Source of the DNA: Mesorhizobium sp. ZC-5
GTDB taxonomy: Bacteria > Pseudomonadota > Alphaproteobacteria > Rhizobiales > Rhizobiaceae
NCBI RefSeq assembly: GCF_025753855.1
Contig: NZ_JAOWPT010000008.1
Span: 62,001-126,000, forward strand
Length of the DNA stretch: 64,000 nucleotides
Direction: 5' to 3'
This document shows, one piece after another, positions 1-8,054 of this stretch. Numbering within the stretch: position 1 is the stretch's first letter; each line of letters begins with the position of its first letter. Below the pieces are notes generated by a model, which had not been told where the DNA came from, made no database searches, and saw only the letters and a list, made by a program, of their open reading frames with translations. The translations under genes and the position numbers were made by a program.

Positions 1-257
1 GCCAGGCCGGCGACGATCGCAAAGATAAAACCAAATCCTACGCCCTGTTCGTTATAGGAGCCGGACAGGCGCTCCGTATCGCCAATCGTCTGACCGGCAA
101 CGAAATCTTTTCCGAAGCCGTCCACCCAGTGGTAGTTCCAAAAGCCCGCTATCAAGACACCCAGCACAATCGCGCACAATGCCCACAGCAAGCGGCTCCG
201 GTGGTTGGGGAACAATCCGCTGAATGTTGTTTCTCCGACTATATGGCTGTCCGTCAT
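1..257 (-). CDS. Membrane protein of unknown function, N-terminal part (runs off the window)
   Basis: Only the first 85 codons lie in the window; the gene continues past base 1. The reading frame opens with ATG at 257 preceded by a GGAGG ribosome-binding site (264-269 on the plus strand as gcctcc). The peptide begins MTDSHIVGETTF. It has a hydrophobic segment at about residues 22-41 (LLWALCAIVLGVLIAGFW) and a second one starting near residue 72 (GVGFGFIFAIVAGLA). The roughly 30-residue polar loop between them is rich in Gly and Asp. It looks like a multi-pass inner-membrane protein. I do not recognise the family and give no function. Confidence 0.7.
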   Translation of the reverse strand, partial: MTDSHIVGETTFSGLFPNHRSRLLWALCAIVLGVLIAGFWNYHWVDGFGKDFVAGQTIGDTERLSGSYNEQGVGFGFIFAIVAGL

Positions 258-644
258 TTCGTAGCCTCCTCGTGCGATCCATTCCACGCGATGAACCCCG
301 GACCTGAACGGCCGTTTGCGGCAGCCATGGCAAGGGCAATGTTTTCGGCTTAGAGCGATGCAACACCGACATTCGAGATAATGACGCGCTGCGGTGCACG
401 GGCACGCTCTAATCGATGAGCTGGTCGAACTAGTCGGTGAAGTGGCGAATTCGAGCCGCTCGGGTGGCAAGCATTGTTATCGCCACCTGTGAGGAGGCGC
501 CGAACGGCATTCGCTCAAGCCGACGGCGACCGGTTTGCTCTCGTGAGCATACTCTGCGAACAGGACGCAGCGTTTGTGATCGTGAAGAATTGGCGGAGGC
601 TATTGCCCGGCCCGGGGCTCTTCCGGCAACCGGTATCTCCGCCC
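258..644. other. Intergenic region without a recognised gene
   Basis: This stretch lies between the start of the partial membrane protein and the end of gshA. The open frames in it have no ribosome-binding site and no recognisable composition. I see no tRNA, terminator with a T-run, or strong palindrome. It should hold the promoter of the membrane protein at its left end and possibly a rho-dependent stop for gshA at its right end. Confidence 0.4.
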
Positions 645-2018
645 TCAGTAGGCATATTCCAGGAACACAGGTTCGATCGAGCCGCCCCAGCGCGTGTGGA
701 AGGCGTTGCGCATTTCTTCGGCGCTTGTGGTGCCGCGTGCCACCACTTCGTCCAGCGGCGACAGGAAATTGGTTTCGTCGTAATCGTCGCGGTTGAGGCG
801 CGCGCGGTTCTTGAGACCCTTACGCGAAATGGCCAGCACGTCGCGGGCGACATCGCGCAGGTTGCCTGTGCGGAATTCCGCACCGATGCCGGCGGCCGGC
901 ACCGCGTCGCGCATGGCGAGCACTTCGTCATAGGTCCAGTCCGCCGTCAGCATCTCGGCCGCGTCGAGCGCCTCTTCGTCATAGAGCAGGCCGACCCAGA
1001 ACGCTGGCAGCGCGCAGATGCGCCGCCAGGGGCCGCCGTCGGCGCCGCGCATCTCGAGGAAGCGCTTCAGGCGCACGTCCGGGAACAGCGTCGAGAGATG
1101 GTTTGCCCAGTCGCCCATCGTCGGCACGCCCTGCGGCACCGAATTGCGCAGCGCGCCATCCATGAATTGGCGGAAGGTGACGTGGGTGACGTCGTGGTAG
1201 TGGCCGTCGCGGATGACGAAATACATCGGCACGTCGAGCGCCCATTCGACATAGTCGGCGAAGCCGAATTCCGGCGAGAAGCAGAACTCGAGCAGCCCGG
1301 AGCGCTGGTTGTCGGTGTCGCGCCAGATTTCGCCGCGCCAGCTTTGCAGCCCGTTCGGCCGACCCTCGGTGAACGGCGAGTTGGCGAACAGCGCCGTCGA
1401 CAGCGGCTGCAGCTTCAACGAAACCTGCATTTTGCGGCGCATGTCGGCTTCGGAGGAAAAATCGAGATTCACCTGGATCGTGCAGGTGCGGTACATCATG
1501 TCGAGGCCCTGCTTGCCCACCTTCGGCATGTAGCGCGTCATGATCTCGTAGCGCGATTTCGGCATTTTTGGCGTTTCGGCGAGCGTCCATTTCGGGCTGC
1601 CGCCGAGGCCGAGGAAACGGATGCCCAGTGGCTCGGCGATTTCGCGCAACTGCGCCAGGTGTGCGTTGCCCTCGCGGCAGGTCTGGTGGATCGTCTCGAG
1701 CGGCGCGCCGGAAAGCTCGAACTGGCCGCCGGGTTCCAGCGAGATGGCACCCTGGCCGGTCGGCTCGACCAACCCGATGATGCGGCCGTCATCGACGATC
1801 GGATCCCAGCCGAGTGTCCGCTGCATGCCTTCCAGCAGCGCGCGGATGCCGCGTTCGCCGCCATAAGGCACGGGGCTGTTGCCGTCGATATAGAAGGGAA
1901 ATTTCTCGTGCTCGGTGCCGATCCGCCACTTGTCCCGCGGTTTGTTGCCCTCGGCCAGATAGTCGACCAGCTCGTCGACGCTTTCGATGGGCCGGAAATC
2001 GGTCGTGTCGCGCGCCAT
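645..2018 (-). CDS. gshA: Glutamate-cysteine ligase, plant/alphaproteobacterial type
   Basis: ATP-dependent ligation of L-glutamate and L-cysteine to gamma-glutamylcysteine, the first step of cytoplasmic glutathione synthesis. The 457-residue length matches the rhizobial enzyme. Family hallmarks are visible: WRIGTEHEKF (residues 31-40, with the catalytic-site glutamates E36 and E38), GLVEPTGQGA followed by EPGGQFELSG in the first third, and the C-terminal EYAY tail. The start at 2018 (MARDTTDF) is chosen because GGAGG lies just upstream; an in-frame start at 2075 would add 19 residues with no ribosome-binding site. It is transcribed alone. No gshB is seen nearby, which is common in this group. 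Confidence 0.95.
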   Translation of the reverse strand: MARDTTDFRPIESVDELVDYLAEGNKPRDKWRIGTEHEKFPFYIDGNSPVPYGGERGIRALLEGMQRTLGWDPIVDDGRIIGLVEPTGQGAISLEPGGQFELSGAPLETIHQTCREGNAHLAQLREIAEPLGIRFLGLGGSPKWTLAETPKMPKSRYEIMTRYMPKVGKQGLDMMYRTCTIQVNLDFSSEADMRRKMQVSLKLQPLSTALFANSPFTEGRPNGLQSWRGEIWRDTDNQRSGLLEFCFSPEFGFADYVEWALDVPMYFVIRDGHYHDVTHVTFRQFMDGALRNSVPQGVPTMGDWANHLSTLFPDVRLKRFLEMRGADGGPWRRICALPAFWVGLLYDEEALDAAEMLTADWTYDEVLAMRDAVPAAGIGAEFRTGNLRDVARDVLAISRKGLKNRARLNRDDYDETNFLSPLDEVVARGTTSAEEMRNAFHTRWGGSIEPVFLEYAY

Positions 2019-2216
2019 GAAATCCTCCAAGCCGGCTGAATGGTGGCGTGTGATGGACGAAATGTCAGTAGCCAATCAAGCAAAAAATCCTGATCGAGGC
2101 TTCAACAAGGATTGATCTGCCTTGACTTGAGGAAGCTCGGCAATCACCCGCGCCGCCATGGGCACTTTCGAACGCACTTGCACTCCTGGCTCTGCACGGC
2201 TAGGTAAAGGCACCAG

Positions 2217-2280
2217 GCCGGGCCCCTCTGGCAGCTCCAGCGAGCTGCGATGTCGGACTGGAAGTCCAACCAGGCCCGGC
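2217..2280 (+). promoter_or_regulatory. Three-way-junction RNA fold in the leader of the TerC gene
   Basis: The 376 bases between gshA and the TerC gene contain three perfectly paired helices that nest as a three-way junction. P1 is GCCGGGCC (2217-2224) with GGCCCGGC (2273-2280). P2 is GCAGCTC (2231-2237) with GAGCTGC (2242-2248), closing a 4-base loop. P3 is GGACT (2255-2259) with AGTCC (2263-2267), closing a 3-base loop. The fold ends 114 bases before the ATG and is not followed by a T-run. It does not match the manganese yybP-ykoY consensus that controls many TerC genes, as I remember it. A leader with regulatory function is inferred only. Confidence 0.4.
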
Positions 2281-2394
2281 TTTCATGAAATACATTTCAG
2301 CGATGATCGACTGACGTAATGCGGGACAGCCCCGCGTCGTTGCAGCGTCACGCCCATGCACAGCCGGCGCCCCAGCCAAAAGGGTGCCAAGAAA

Positions 2395-3048
2395 ATGTCA
2401 GAACTGTTTACTCCGGAAGCGTTGTCCGCGCTTCTTCAAGTCATCATGATCGATCTTGTGCTGGCCGGCGACAACGCCATCGTCATCGGCCTGGCCGCCG
2501 CCGGCCTGCCGAAGGACCAGCGTGCCAAGGCCATTCTGATCGGCATCATCGCCGCCACCGTGTTGCGCATCGGCTTCGCCGCCGCCACGACCCAATTGCT
2601 GCAGATCGTCGGTCTGCTGCTCGCTGGCGGCGTACTGCTGCTCTGGGTATGCTGGAAGATGTGGCGCGAGCTTCGCACCACCCATGCCGAGGAGACGGAA
2701 GGCGCCGAAGCGCTCTCCGGTCAGGACCTCAACAAGGATGGAACGATCGCCGGTGGCGCGCCGCGCAAGACCTTCGCGCAGGCGGCCTGGCAGATCGTCA
2801 TCGCCGATGTGTCGATGTCGCTCGACAACGTGCTTGCTGTCGCCGGCGCGGCGCGCCATCACCCGGAAATCCTCGTCTTCGGCTTGGTCCTGTCGATTGC
2901 CCTCATGGGTATCGCTGCCAGCTTCATCGCCCGCTTGCTGCAAAAACATCGCTGGATCGCCTATGTGGGCCTGGCCATCATTCTCTACGTCTCGGTGGAA
3001 ATGATCTGGCGCGGCACTGTGGAAGTGATGGCCGCCGTCGGAACCTGA
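2395..3048 (+). CDS. TerC-family integral membrane transporter
   Basis: A 217-residue multi-pass inner-membrane protein of the TerC/Alx/YkoY family, whose members export Mn2+ or other metal ions. It carries the two acidic intramembrane signatures of the family: DLVLAGDNAIVIG (D20, D26, N27) and DVSMSLDNVLAVAG (D138, D144, N145). Hydrophobic segments fall at about 10-32, 46-63, 69-88, 129-150, 160-180 and 187-205. The connecting loop at 91-128 is acidic and contains DLNKDGTI (111-118), which fits the EF-hand loop pattern DxNxDGxI and is not a general feature of the family. The start is set at MSELF; the upstream ATG at 2356 gives an unrelated basic extension. A structured leader precedes it and a strong hairpin follows. 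Confidence 0.85.
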   Translation: MSELFTPEALSALLQVIMIDLVLAGDNAIVIGLAAAGLPKDQRAKAILIGIIAATVLRIGFAAATTQLLQIVGLLLAGGVLLLWVCWKMWRELRTTHAEETEGAEALSGQDLNKDGTIAGGAPRKTFAQAAWQIVIADVSMSLDNVLAVAGAARHHPEILVFGLVLSIALMGIAASFIARLLQKHRWIAYVGLAIILYVSVEMIWRGTVEVMAAVGT

Positions 3049-3056
3049 TCTCCTTT

Positions 3057-3087
3057 TGAAACGGCGCCGCTTCGCGGCGCCGTTTCA
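3057..3087. terminator. Bidirectional hairpin terminator between the TerC gene and rsmE
   Basis: A 14-bp perfect stem, TGAAACGGCGCCGC paired with its complement, closed by a TTC loop inside a CTTCG-type turn. It lies 9 bases after the TerC stop and 15 bases after the rsmE stop on the other strand. The T-run is poor on both strands (TCAGG and AAAAGG flanks), so termination may be partly hairpin-driven. Its place between two convergent genes fits a shared terminator. Confidence 0.75.
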
Positions 3088-3101
3088 GGCAACGGTGCCT
3101 G

Positions 3102-3836
3102 TCACCAATCCCCGATCGTCGACTGGATGATTGCGAGTGCCGCCACCGCCGCGGTGTCGGCGCGCAGGATGCGCGGTCCGAGCGGGATCGGCGTCACGAA
3201 GGGCAGGGCGCGCAGCTGCCGCCGCTCTTCCTCGGAAAATCCGCCTTCGGGCCCGATCAGCAGGCCGAGCTTGCGTCCGGTAATTGCGTTCAGGATCGGC
3301 ACCGGATTGTTGGTGTCGGCGCTTTCATCGCAGAAGATGAGTTGCCGTCCCGGCTCCCATTCCCACAGCACCCGGTCGAGCTTGACCACTTCGGCCACCC
3401 GCGGGATCGCCAGGATGCCGCATTGCTCGGCCGCTTCGATGACGTTCGCCCGCAGCCGGTCGACGCCTACCGTCGACATCTGCGTGTGCTGGGTGATCAC
3501 GGGCTGCAGCAGGCCGGCACCCATCTCGACCGCCTTCTGCACGAGATAGTCCAGCCGCCCCTGCTTCAGCGGCGCGAAACAATAGACGAGATCGGGATGT
3601 TCCGGCTGGACGCGCGTCTGCGTCACCGGCGCCAGCGTCACCCGCTTTTTCGCCACTGCCGCGACCTGCGCCAGCCATTCGCCGTCGCGGCCGTTGAAGA
3701 GAAGCAGCTGCGCCCCGGCGCCGAGCCGCAGGACGTTGGCAAGATAATGGCTTTGCTGGGGATCGGCCTCGATCTCGAGGCCCTGGGCAAGGTCGAGCGG
3801 CACGAAAAGCCGCTGCATCCGGTAGTTTGCGCGCAT
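3102..3836 (-). CDS. rsmE: 16S rRNA (uracil(1498)-N3)-methyltransferase
   Basis: SAM-dependent SPOUT-class methyltransferase that modifies U1498 of 16S rRNA in the 30S subunit. The 244-residue length fits. An N-terminal PUA-like part ([13 protein letters not shown]...[11 protein letters not shown]) is followed by the SPOUT domain with [14 protein letters not shown], the knot glycine-rich loop [13 protein letters not shown] and [16 protein letters not shown] near the C terminus. These are the family signatures. Neither ATG 3836 nor the internal ATG at 3818 (MQRLFVPL) has a good ribosome-binding site; the longer form is kept because relatives begin with the same MRANxRMQRLFV motif as far as I recall. 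In many rhizobia rsmE lies near gshA, as here. Confidence 0.93.
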   Translation of the reverse strand: MRANYRMQRLFVPLDLAQGLEIEADPQQSHYLANVLRLGAGAQLLLFNGRDGEWLAQVAAVAKKRVTLAPVTQTRVQPEHPDLVYCFAPLKQGRLDYLVQKAVEMGAGLLQPVITQHTQMSTVGVDRLRANVIEAAEQCGILAIPRVAEVVKLDRVLWEWEPGRQLIFCDESADTNNPVPILNAITGRKLGLLIGPEGGFSEEERRQLRALPFVTPIPLGPRILRADTAAVAALAIIQSTIGDW

Positions 3837-3997
3837 GAGCGGGAGACATGCTGTAGCGGGGGCTTGCGGTCAAGTCCCCGTGGAAGACATCGGGTCGAAG
3901 CGGGGCCTGCGGGCTTCGACGTTTTTTGCTAAAATCTGTTGGGAAAGCCGGCCACCTGGGAACAATGTCGATTATCCGGCTGTAAGGAGACGGGGCG

Positions 3998-4369
3998 ATG
4001 GACATTCGATCGACACTGACGGAACTGTGCAAGGCTTTCAACGCGCACGATCTCGATCGCATCATGGCGCTCTTTTCCGACGACTGTGTCCTGGAGATGC
4101 CGAGGGGAAACAAGCCCTGGGGGTCCCGTGCCGAAGGCAAGCCGAACGTACGGGACGCGCTGGCGACACGTTTTGAAGGCCTGCCGGACGTCCACTACGG
4201 CGATGAGGATCATTTCGTGGATTCGGCTGCCGACACCGGCATCTCGAAATGGACGCTCACCGGCACCACCCGCGATGGGAAGAGAACTGAGGTCCGAGGG
4301 TGTGATTTCTACACGTTCCGCGACGGCAAGGTGATCCGCAAGGACTCATACTGGAAAATTGTTGAGTAA
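3998..4369 (+). CDS. SnoaL-like / NTF2-fold protein
   Basis: A 123-residue cytoplasmic protein with the SnoaL/NTF2-like pattern: an N-terminal helix (TLTELCKAFNAHDLDRIMALFSDD), then CVLEMP, a central Asp-rich turn and the terminal strands GTTRDGKRTEVRGCDFYTFRDGKVIRKDSYWK. Proteins of this fold bind small hydrophobic ligands or act as isomerases or cyclases, and many are of unknown role. The start is supported by AAGGAGA 9 bases upstream. It stands alone between rsmE and a lipoprotein gene, so context gives no substrate. A second SnoaL-like gene occurs at 29502. Confidence 0.8.
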   Translation: MDIRSTLTELCKAFNAHDLDRIMALFSDDCVLEMPRGNKPWGSRAEGKPNVRDALATRFEGLPDVHYGDEDHFVDSAADTGISKWTLTGTTRDGKRTEVRGCDFYTFRDGKVIRKDSYWKIVE

Positions 4370-4680
4370 ATCCCGAAAAGCAGATTGCCGGACGGAAGGG
4401 ACGTTGCGTGCCGGCAATCTGCTTACTCCACGATAGCGCGTGGAAGTATATTAACATTTACTAATGTGGTTGGTTCCCAAGGGAGCTAAAACACTGCGGC
4501 CAGAGCCATGCCGCCATCGTCTCAATTCGTGGTCGTCTACCTTCTGTGGCGTGGCGGCGAAGAGAGCCCCTTCAGCTGGGTTTTGTCGACGACGCCAGAC
4601 GGGCTTCTAGCGTCCGCTCTTGCGTTTCTTCAAATGATTCCCTAAGTTTGTTCACTGTTTGTTTCGAGGGGGCGAAACGA
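4370..4680. other. Intergenic region with a promoter-like AT-rich stretch
   Basis: After a perfect 14-bp stem-loop (annotated separately) the sequence becomes AT-rich around 4440-4475, then returns to high GC. No coding frame in it has a ribosome-binding site or conserved features. It probably carries the promoter for the lipoprotein gene at 4681. Confidence 0.4.
4378..4424 (+). terminator. Long stem-loop downstream of the SnoaL-like gene
   Basis: The arms AAGCAGATTGCCGG (4378-4391) and CCGGCAATCTGCTT (4411-4424) are perfect complements of 14 bases around a 19-base loop. It starts 8 bases after the stop codon. There is no run of T after the stem, so it may be a 3' stabiliser rather than a classical terminator. 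Confidence 0.5.
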
Positions 4681-5337
4681 ATGATCTCTTATGTTGTTCG
4701 TGTTCTCGGTATTGTGGTCGTTGTCCTTCAGGCTGGATGCGGCGCGCAGATTGCGGCGCTCCACGGCATTCCTGTCGTCAATCCCGCGGATTCCGAAGCG
4801 GTTTTTGCCGGAACTAGACTGGTCACCGATTCTCACGAAGGATCCATCACGGTGATGGGTCCGACGATCTTCCATGACCATGATTTGCTAAAAAACACTT
4901 ATACGATCCGCGCTTGGGTCAACCCAAGCAAGCCAGAACTGAATAACCGCTTCCAGGTCTTGGTCCGCGCCTTCTTCCCGAAGCGGGTCTATCTCAAGCA
5001 GGCCTTCTCCGAAGGCGAACCGCTTGGCACCAATGTCATCGACCGCGAGCGCGTTGATTGTGGCCCGGATTGCGCCGTTGTCGAGACGGTCGGTATCGAC
5101 ATTAGAGCGGACGACATGGCTCACTATGCCGATAGCGGCTTGTCATTCGAGGTCGTGGGACGTCGCGACAAGGTCGTTATGACGATCCCCTCCACCTACA
5201 TCGAAGCCGTCTTGCGATTCTACAAACAATACCAACGGGGCGGACCGTCTGCCCGCGTCGCTGCTAGTCGGCGGCCGTCGGATGCCATACCGGCGCATAT
5301 CCCGAGACAAGTGTCGCGATCGTTGTTGGCGCCGTGA
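4681..5337 (+). CDS. Predicted lipoprotein of unknown function
   Basis: A 218-residue protein starting MISYVVRVLGIVVVVLQAGCGAQ. The hydrophobic signal ends in the lipobox LQAGC (C20 would be lipidated), so it should be anchored to the periplasmic face of a membrane. The mature part is hydrophilic, has no motif I recognise, and contains a cysteine pair in RVDCGPDCAVVETV. The start is placed at 4681 after a GAGGGGG ribosome-binding site; upstream in-frame codons give a non-secretory extension. Its last 74 bases overlap the end of the convergent gene at 5264-5926. The C-terminal tail (PSARVAASRRPSDAIPAH) is low complexity and may be little constrained. Confidence 0.7.
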   Translation: MISYVVRVLGIVVVVLQAGCGAQIAALHGIPVVNPADSEAVFAGTRLVTDSHEGSITVMGPTIFHDHDLLKNTYTIRAWVNPSKPELNNRFQVLVRAFFPKRVYLKQAFSEGEPLGTNVIDRERVDCGPDCAVVETVGIDIRADDMAHYADSGLSFEVVGRRDKVVMTIPSTYIEAVLRFYKQYQRGGPSARVAASRRPSDAIPAHIPRQVSRSLLAP

Positions 5338-5926
5338 TGAGCGCCAGCAATGCAGCGTCAAGCTGTGCTGTCGCCACAGGCAACCCATAACCCCGGAAGC
5401 TCCAGGGCAACAGGCGGCCGCCTTTCAACGCGTAAGGCTGGCCGCCTGACGCAATCATCGCGCCATCGGGCAACCCGGCGAGTTCGTCGAGGGTCAAGGC
5501 CTTGCGCTTGCCGCCCGATGCCCAGCGTTCCTTGTGCAGCCGCTTGTCGATCGCCGGAGCCCGTGGCTCGGTTATACCGAACGCCTCACCGAACCGCGCC
5601 ACGAAATCCCTGGCGCGCTCGCGCTGGCAGAAGAAGCAGGGCCGGTGCCCGGCGGCGAGCGCCGTCACCTCGTCCATGAAGAAGAGTTCCGTCCAGCCGG
5701 GTTTGCCGATCCCATTGGGGCCGCCGGGCCGGTTGCGCCCCATCGGTTCCCGCTTCCTGCCCTTGAATTCGCAGACGCAGATGATCCAGGCTTGCAGAGC
5801 CCAGCGCTTTTTCAAGAGGGTCCTGGTTTCGGGGTCGTGGATGATGCCGCGGTTGCCGGTGAACATGCCGCGCTCCGCCACGGCATGGATCTGCCCGAAG
5901 GGGTCGACACGGTTCTGAAGTGGCAT
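5264..5926 (-). CDS. Conserved hypothetical protein with a CxxC motif
   Basis: A 220-residue soluble protein with no signal peptide. The notable feature is GHRPCFFCQRERARDF in the middle: a CxxC pair next to basic residues, suggesting zinc binding or redox activity. Further Trp/Gly-rich segments (RWALQAWIICVCEFKGRKR, GKPGWTELFFMDEVTALAAGHRP) precede it, and PYALKGGRLLPWSFRGYG lies near the C terminus. The start ATG 5926 follows AAGGAAAC at proper spacing. It resembles an uncharacterised rhizobial family in my memory, but I cannot name a function. The 3' end overlaps the convergent lipoprotein gene by 74 bases. Confidence 0.75.
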   Translation of the reverse strand: MPLQNRVDPFGQIHAVAERGMFTGNRGIIHDPETRTLLKKRWALQAWIICVCEFKGRKREPMGRNRPGGPNGIGKPGWTELFFMDEVTALAAGHRPCFFCQRERARDFVARFGEAFGITEPRAPAIDKRLHKERWASGGKRKALTLDELAGLPDGAMIASGGQPYALKGGRLLPWSFRGYGLPVATAQLDAALLALITAPTTIATLVSGYAPVWHPTAAD

Positions 5927-5998
5927 AAAGTTTCCTTGTTGGCTGGAAAACAGGCTTCATGATACTGCTCCCGGCGTTCATTTCATGTCAGGAGTGTC

Positions 5999-6706
5999 AT
6001 GCGGGTTCTCGTTGTCCAGAACTATGACGATACCGGGCTTGGCCAGGTCGGTGCCGCACTCGACGAAGCCGGCGCCGAAATAGATATCCGCAACGCGCAT
6101 CGCGGCGAAGCTTTCCCCGAAAACGCCGGGGAGCATGACGCGCTGATCGTGCTCGGCGGTGGCCAGAACGCCCTCGACGACGCCAACTACCCGTATTTTC
6201 CCGCCCTGCTCGACCTGATGCGGGGCTTCGTCGATGCCGACAAGGCGGTTCTCGGTATCTGTCTCGGCAGCCAGTTGCTGGCGCGCGCCTATGGCGGAAA
6301 GAACCAGGTCGGCGGCGCCCGCGAGTTCGGCTGGCATCAGGTTGCGTTGACTGCCGAGGCCGCCGGCGATCCCGTGCTCGGACGCCTCGCCGGGGAATTC
6401 CCCGTTTTCCAGTGGCACGACGACACGTTCAGCCTGCCCGACGGCGCGGTGCGGCTGGCCGGCAGTGCGGTGGCCGCCAACCAGGCTTTCAGGGTGGGCC
6501 GTGCAGGCTATGCCATCCAGTTCCATTTCGAGGCCGACCGCAAGCTGGTTCGCGGCTGGAACGAGGCCTTCGCGCCGATCATCGCTGCCCGCAATCCAGA
6601 CTGGATCGCCCGTTTCGAGGACGAAGCGGCGCGCCACGGGCCGCTTGCCGACGCCACCGGGATGGAGATCGCCCGCGCATGGGTGAGGGCGGTTCGCCCG
6701 GCCTGA
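5999..6706 (+). CDS. Class I glutamine amidotransferase-like protein (GMP synthase GATase family)
   Basis: A stand-alone 235-residue class I glutaminase-type domain. The nucleophile elbow is LGICLGSQ with C88. The other triad members are H176 and E178 in YAIQFHFEAD, and the oxyanion-type glycine strip LIVLGGGQNALDD is at residues 49-61. Related stand-alone proteins hydrolyse the gamma-glutamyl amide bond of glutamine or of gamma-glutamyl adducts such as those in polyamine catabolism. The exact substrate is not shown by the sequence. AGGAGTG lies just before the start. It is convergent with the glycolate oxidase operon, whose glcF ends 14 bases away. Confidence 0.88.
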   Translation: MRVLVVQNYDDTGLGQVGAALDEAGAEIDIRNAHRGEAFPENAGEHDALIVLGGGQNALDDANYPYFPALLDLMRGFVDADKAVLGICLGSQLLARAYGGKNQVGGAREFGWHQVALTAEAAGDPVLGRLAGEFPVFQWHDDTFSLPDGAVRLAGSAVAANQAFRVGRAGYAIQFHFEADRKLVRGWNEAFAPIIAARNPDWIARFEDEAARHGPLADATGMEIARAWVRAVRPA

Positions 6707-6719
6707 TCGTTCCGGCCGT

Positions 6720-8054
6720 TTACTCCGCGGCCACCAGCGTCCTCTTGCCGGCAATCCCTTTCGGCTTCGGCCCGCCATAAGCCCAATCGAGCAGTTCGAC
6801 CGTATGCACGATCGGCATGCCGGCTCGGTCGGCGATCTGCGTGATGCAGCCGATGTTGCCGGTGGCAACGAGATCGGCGCCTGTGGCGGCGAGGTTCTTC
6901 ACCTTGCGGTCGCGCAGTTTCGCCGAAATCTCCGGCTGCATGATGTTATAGGTGCCGGCCGAGCCGCAGCAGAGGTGACCCTCGCGCGGCTCGCGCACCG
7001 TGAATCCGGCCTTGGCCAGCAACTCCTTCGGCTGGCGGATGATCTTCTGGCCGTGCTGCATGGAACAGGCGGAATGATAGGCGACCGCAAGGCCGGACTT
7101 TTCGGCCGGTTCCGGCAGGTCGAGTGTCGCCAGGAACTCGGTCACGTCCTTGGCCCGCGCCGACACCCGCGCTGCCTTCTCGGCATAGGCCGGGTCGAGC
7201 CGCAGCATGAAGCCGTAATCCTTGATGGTGGTGCCGCAGCCCGACGCGGTGATCACGATGGCGTCTAGGCCTCCACCGTCGATTTCGCGCGTCCAGGTGT
7301 CGACGTTCTGCCGCGCCGAATGCAGGGCGGCCTCCTCGCGTCCCATGTGATGCACCAGCGCGCCGCAACAGCCTTCGCCTTCTGGCACCACCACCTCGAC
7401 GCCGAGCCGGGTCATGAGCCGGATCGCCGCCTCGTTGATGCCGGGCTCCAGCACCGGCTGCGCGCAGCCGGTGAGGATGGCGACGCGTTTCTTTTCGCGC
7501 CCGCCTGCTGCCGCTGGATAAACCGCCGGCAATGCCATGGGTGACTTCGGTGGCACCGAAGCCGGCGCCAGCGCCAGCATCGCTGCCAGCGGCTTCAATG
7601 GCTTGATCGATCGAAGCAGGCCGGCGAAAGGCCGGCCGAGCGCCGCCAGTTTCAGCGCCGCGCGAAAGCGGGCGGGATAGGGCAGCACCATAGCGAGCAC
7701 GCCGCGCGTCAGCCGGTTGACGACCGGCCGCTTGTAGGTCTTTTCGATGTGGGCCCGAGCGTGGTCGACCAGGTGCATGTAGTTGACGCCCGAAGGGCAG
7801 GTGGTCATGCAGGCGAGACAGGACAAGCAGCGGTCGATATGGGTGACGATCTGCTCGTCAGCCGGGCGGCCGTTCTCCAGCATGTCCTTGATCAGGTAGA
7901 TTCTTCCACGCGGCGAATCCAGCTCGTTGCCGAGCGTTACATAGGTCGGGCAGGTCGCGGTGCAGAACCCGCAATGCACGCAGTTGCGCAGGATCTTTTC
8001 CGATTCCGCGAAGTGCGGATCGGCAAGCTGCGCCAGCGTAAAATTGGTCTGCAT
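6720..8054 (-). CDS. glcF: Glycolate oxidase, iron-sulfur subunit
   Basis: Electron-transfer subunit of the membrane-associated glycolate oxidase complex that converts glycolate to glyoxylate. It has two 4Fe-4S ferredoxin motifs: C25, C28, C31, C35 (CVHCGFCTATC) and C76, C79, C82, C86 (CLSCLACMTTC). Two CCG cysteine-rich domains follow, visible as GEGCCGALVHHMG and HLCCGSAGTYN. The length of 444 residues is typical. Its ATG directly abuts the glcE stop codon (TAG at 8057-8055, ATG at 8054), so translation is coupled. It is the last gene of glcD-ASCH-glcE-glcF. Confidence 0.95.
   Translation of the reverse strand: MQTNFTLAQLADPHFAESEKILRNCVHCGFCTATCPTYVTLGNELDSPRGRIYLIKDMLENGRPADEQIVTHIDRCLSCLACMTTCPSGVNYMHLVDHARAHIEKTYKRPVVNRLTRGVLAMVLPYPARFRAALKLAALGRPFAGLLRSIKPLKPLAAMLALAPASVPPKSPMALPAVYPAAAGGREKKRVAILTGCAQPVLEPGINEAAIRLMTRLGVEVVVPEGEGCCGALVHHMGREEAALHSARQNVDTWTREIDGGGLDAIVITASGCGTTIKDYGFMLRLDPAYAEKAARVSARAKDVTEFLATLDLPEPAEKSGLAVAYHSACSMQHGQKIIRQPKELLAKAGFTVREPREGHLCCGSAGTYNIMQPEISAKLRDRKVKNLAATGADLVATGNIGCITQIADRAGMPIVHTVELLDWAYGGPKPKGIAGKRTLVAAE

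Noticed and set aside
474-2039. Plus-strand open frame of 521 codons over gshA
   Set aside because: It is the complement shadow of gshA: Arg/Ala/His-rich, no start signal, no family features. High GC makes long antisense frames common here.
2217-2280. Calling the TerC leader a yybP-ykoY manganese riboswitch
   Set aside because: Position would fit, but the conserved loop sequences are not recognisable, so it is reported only as a structured leader.
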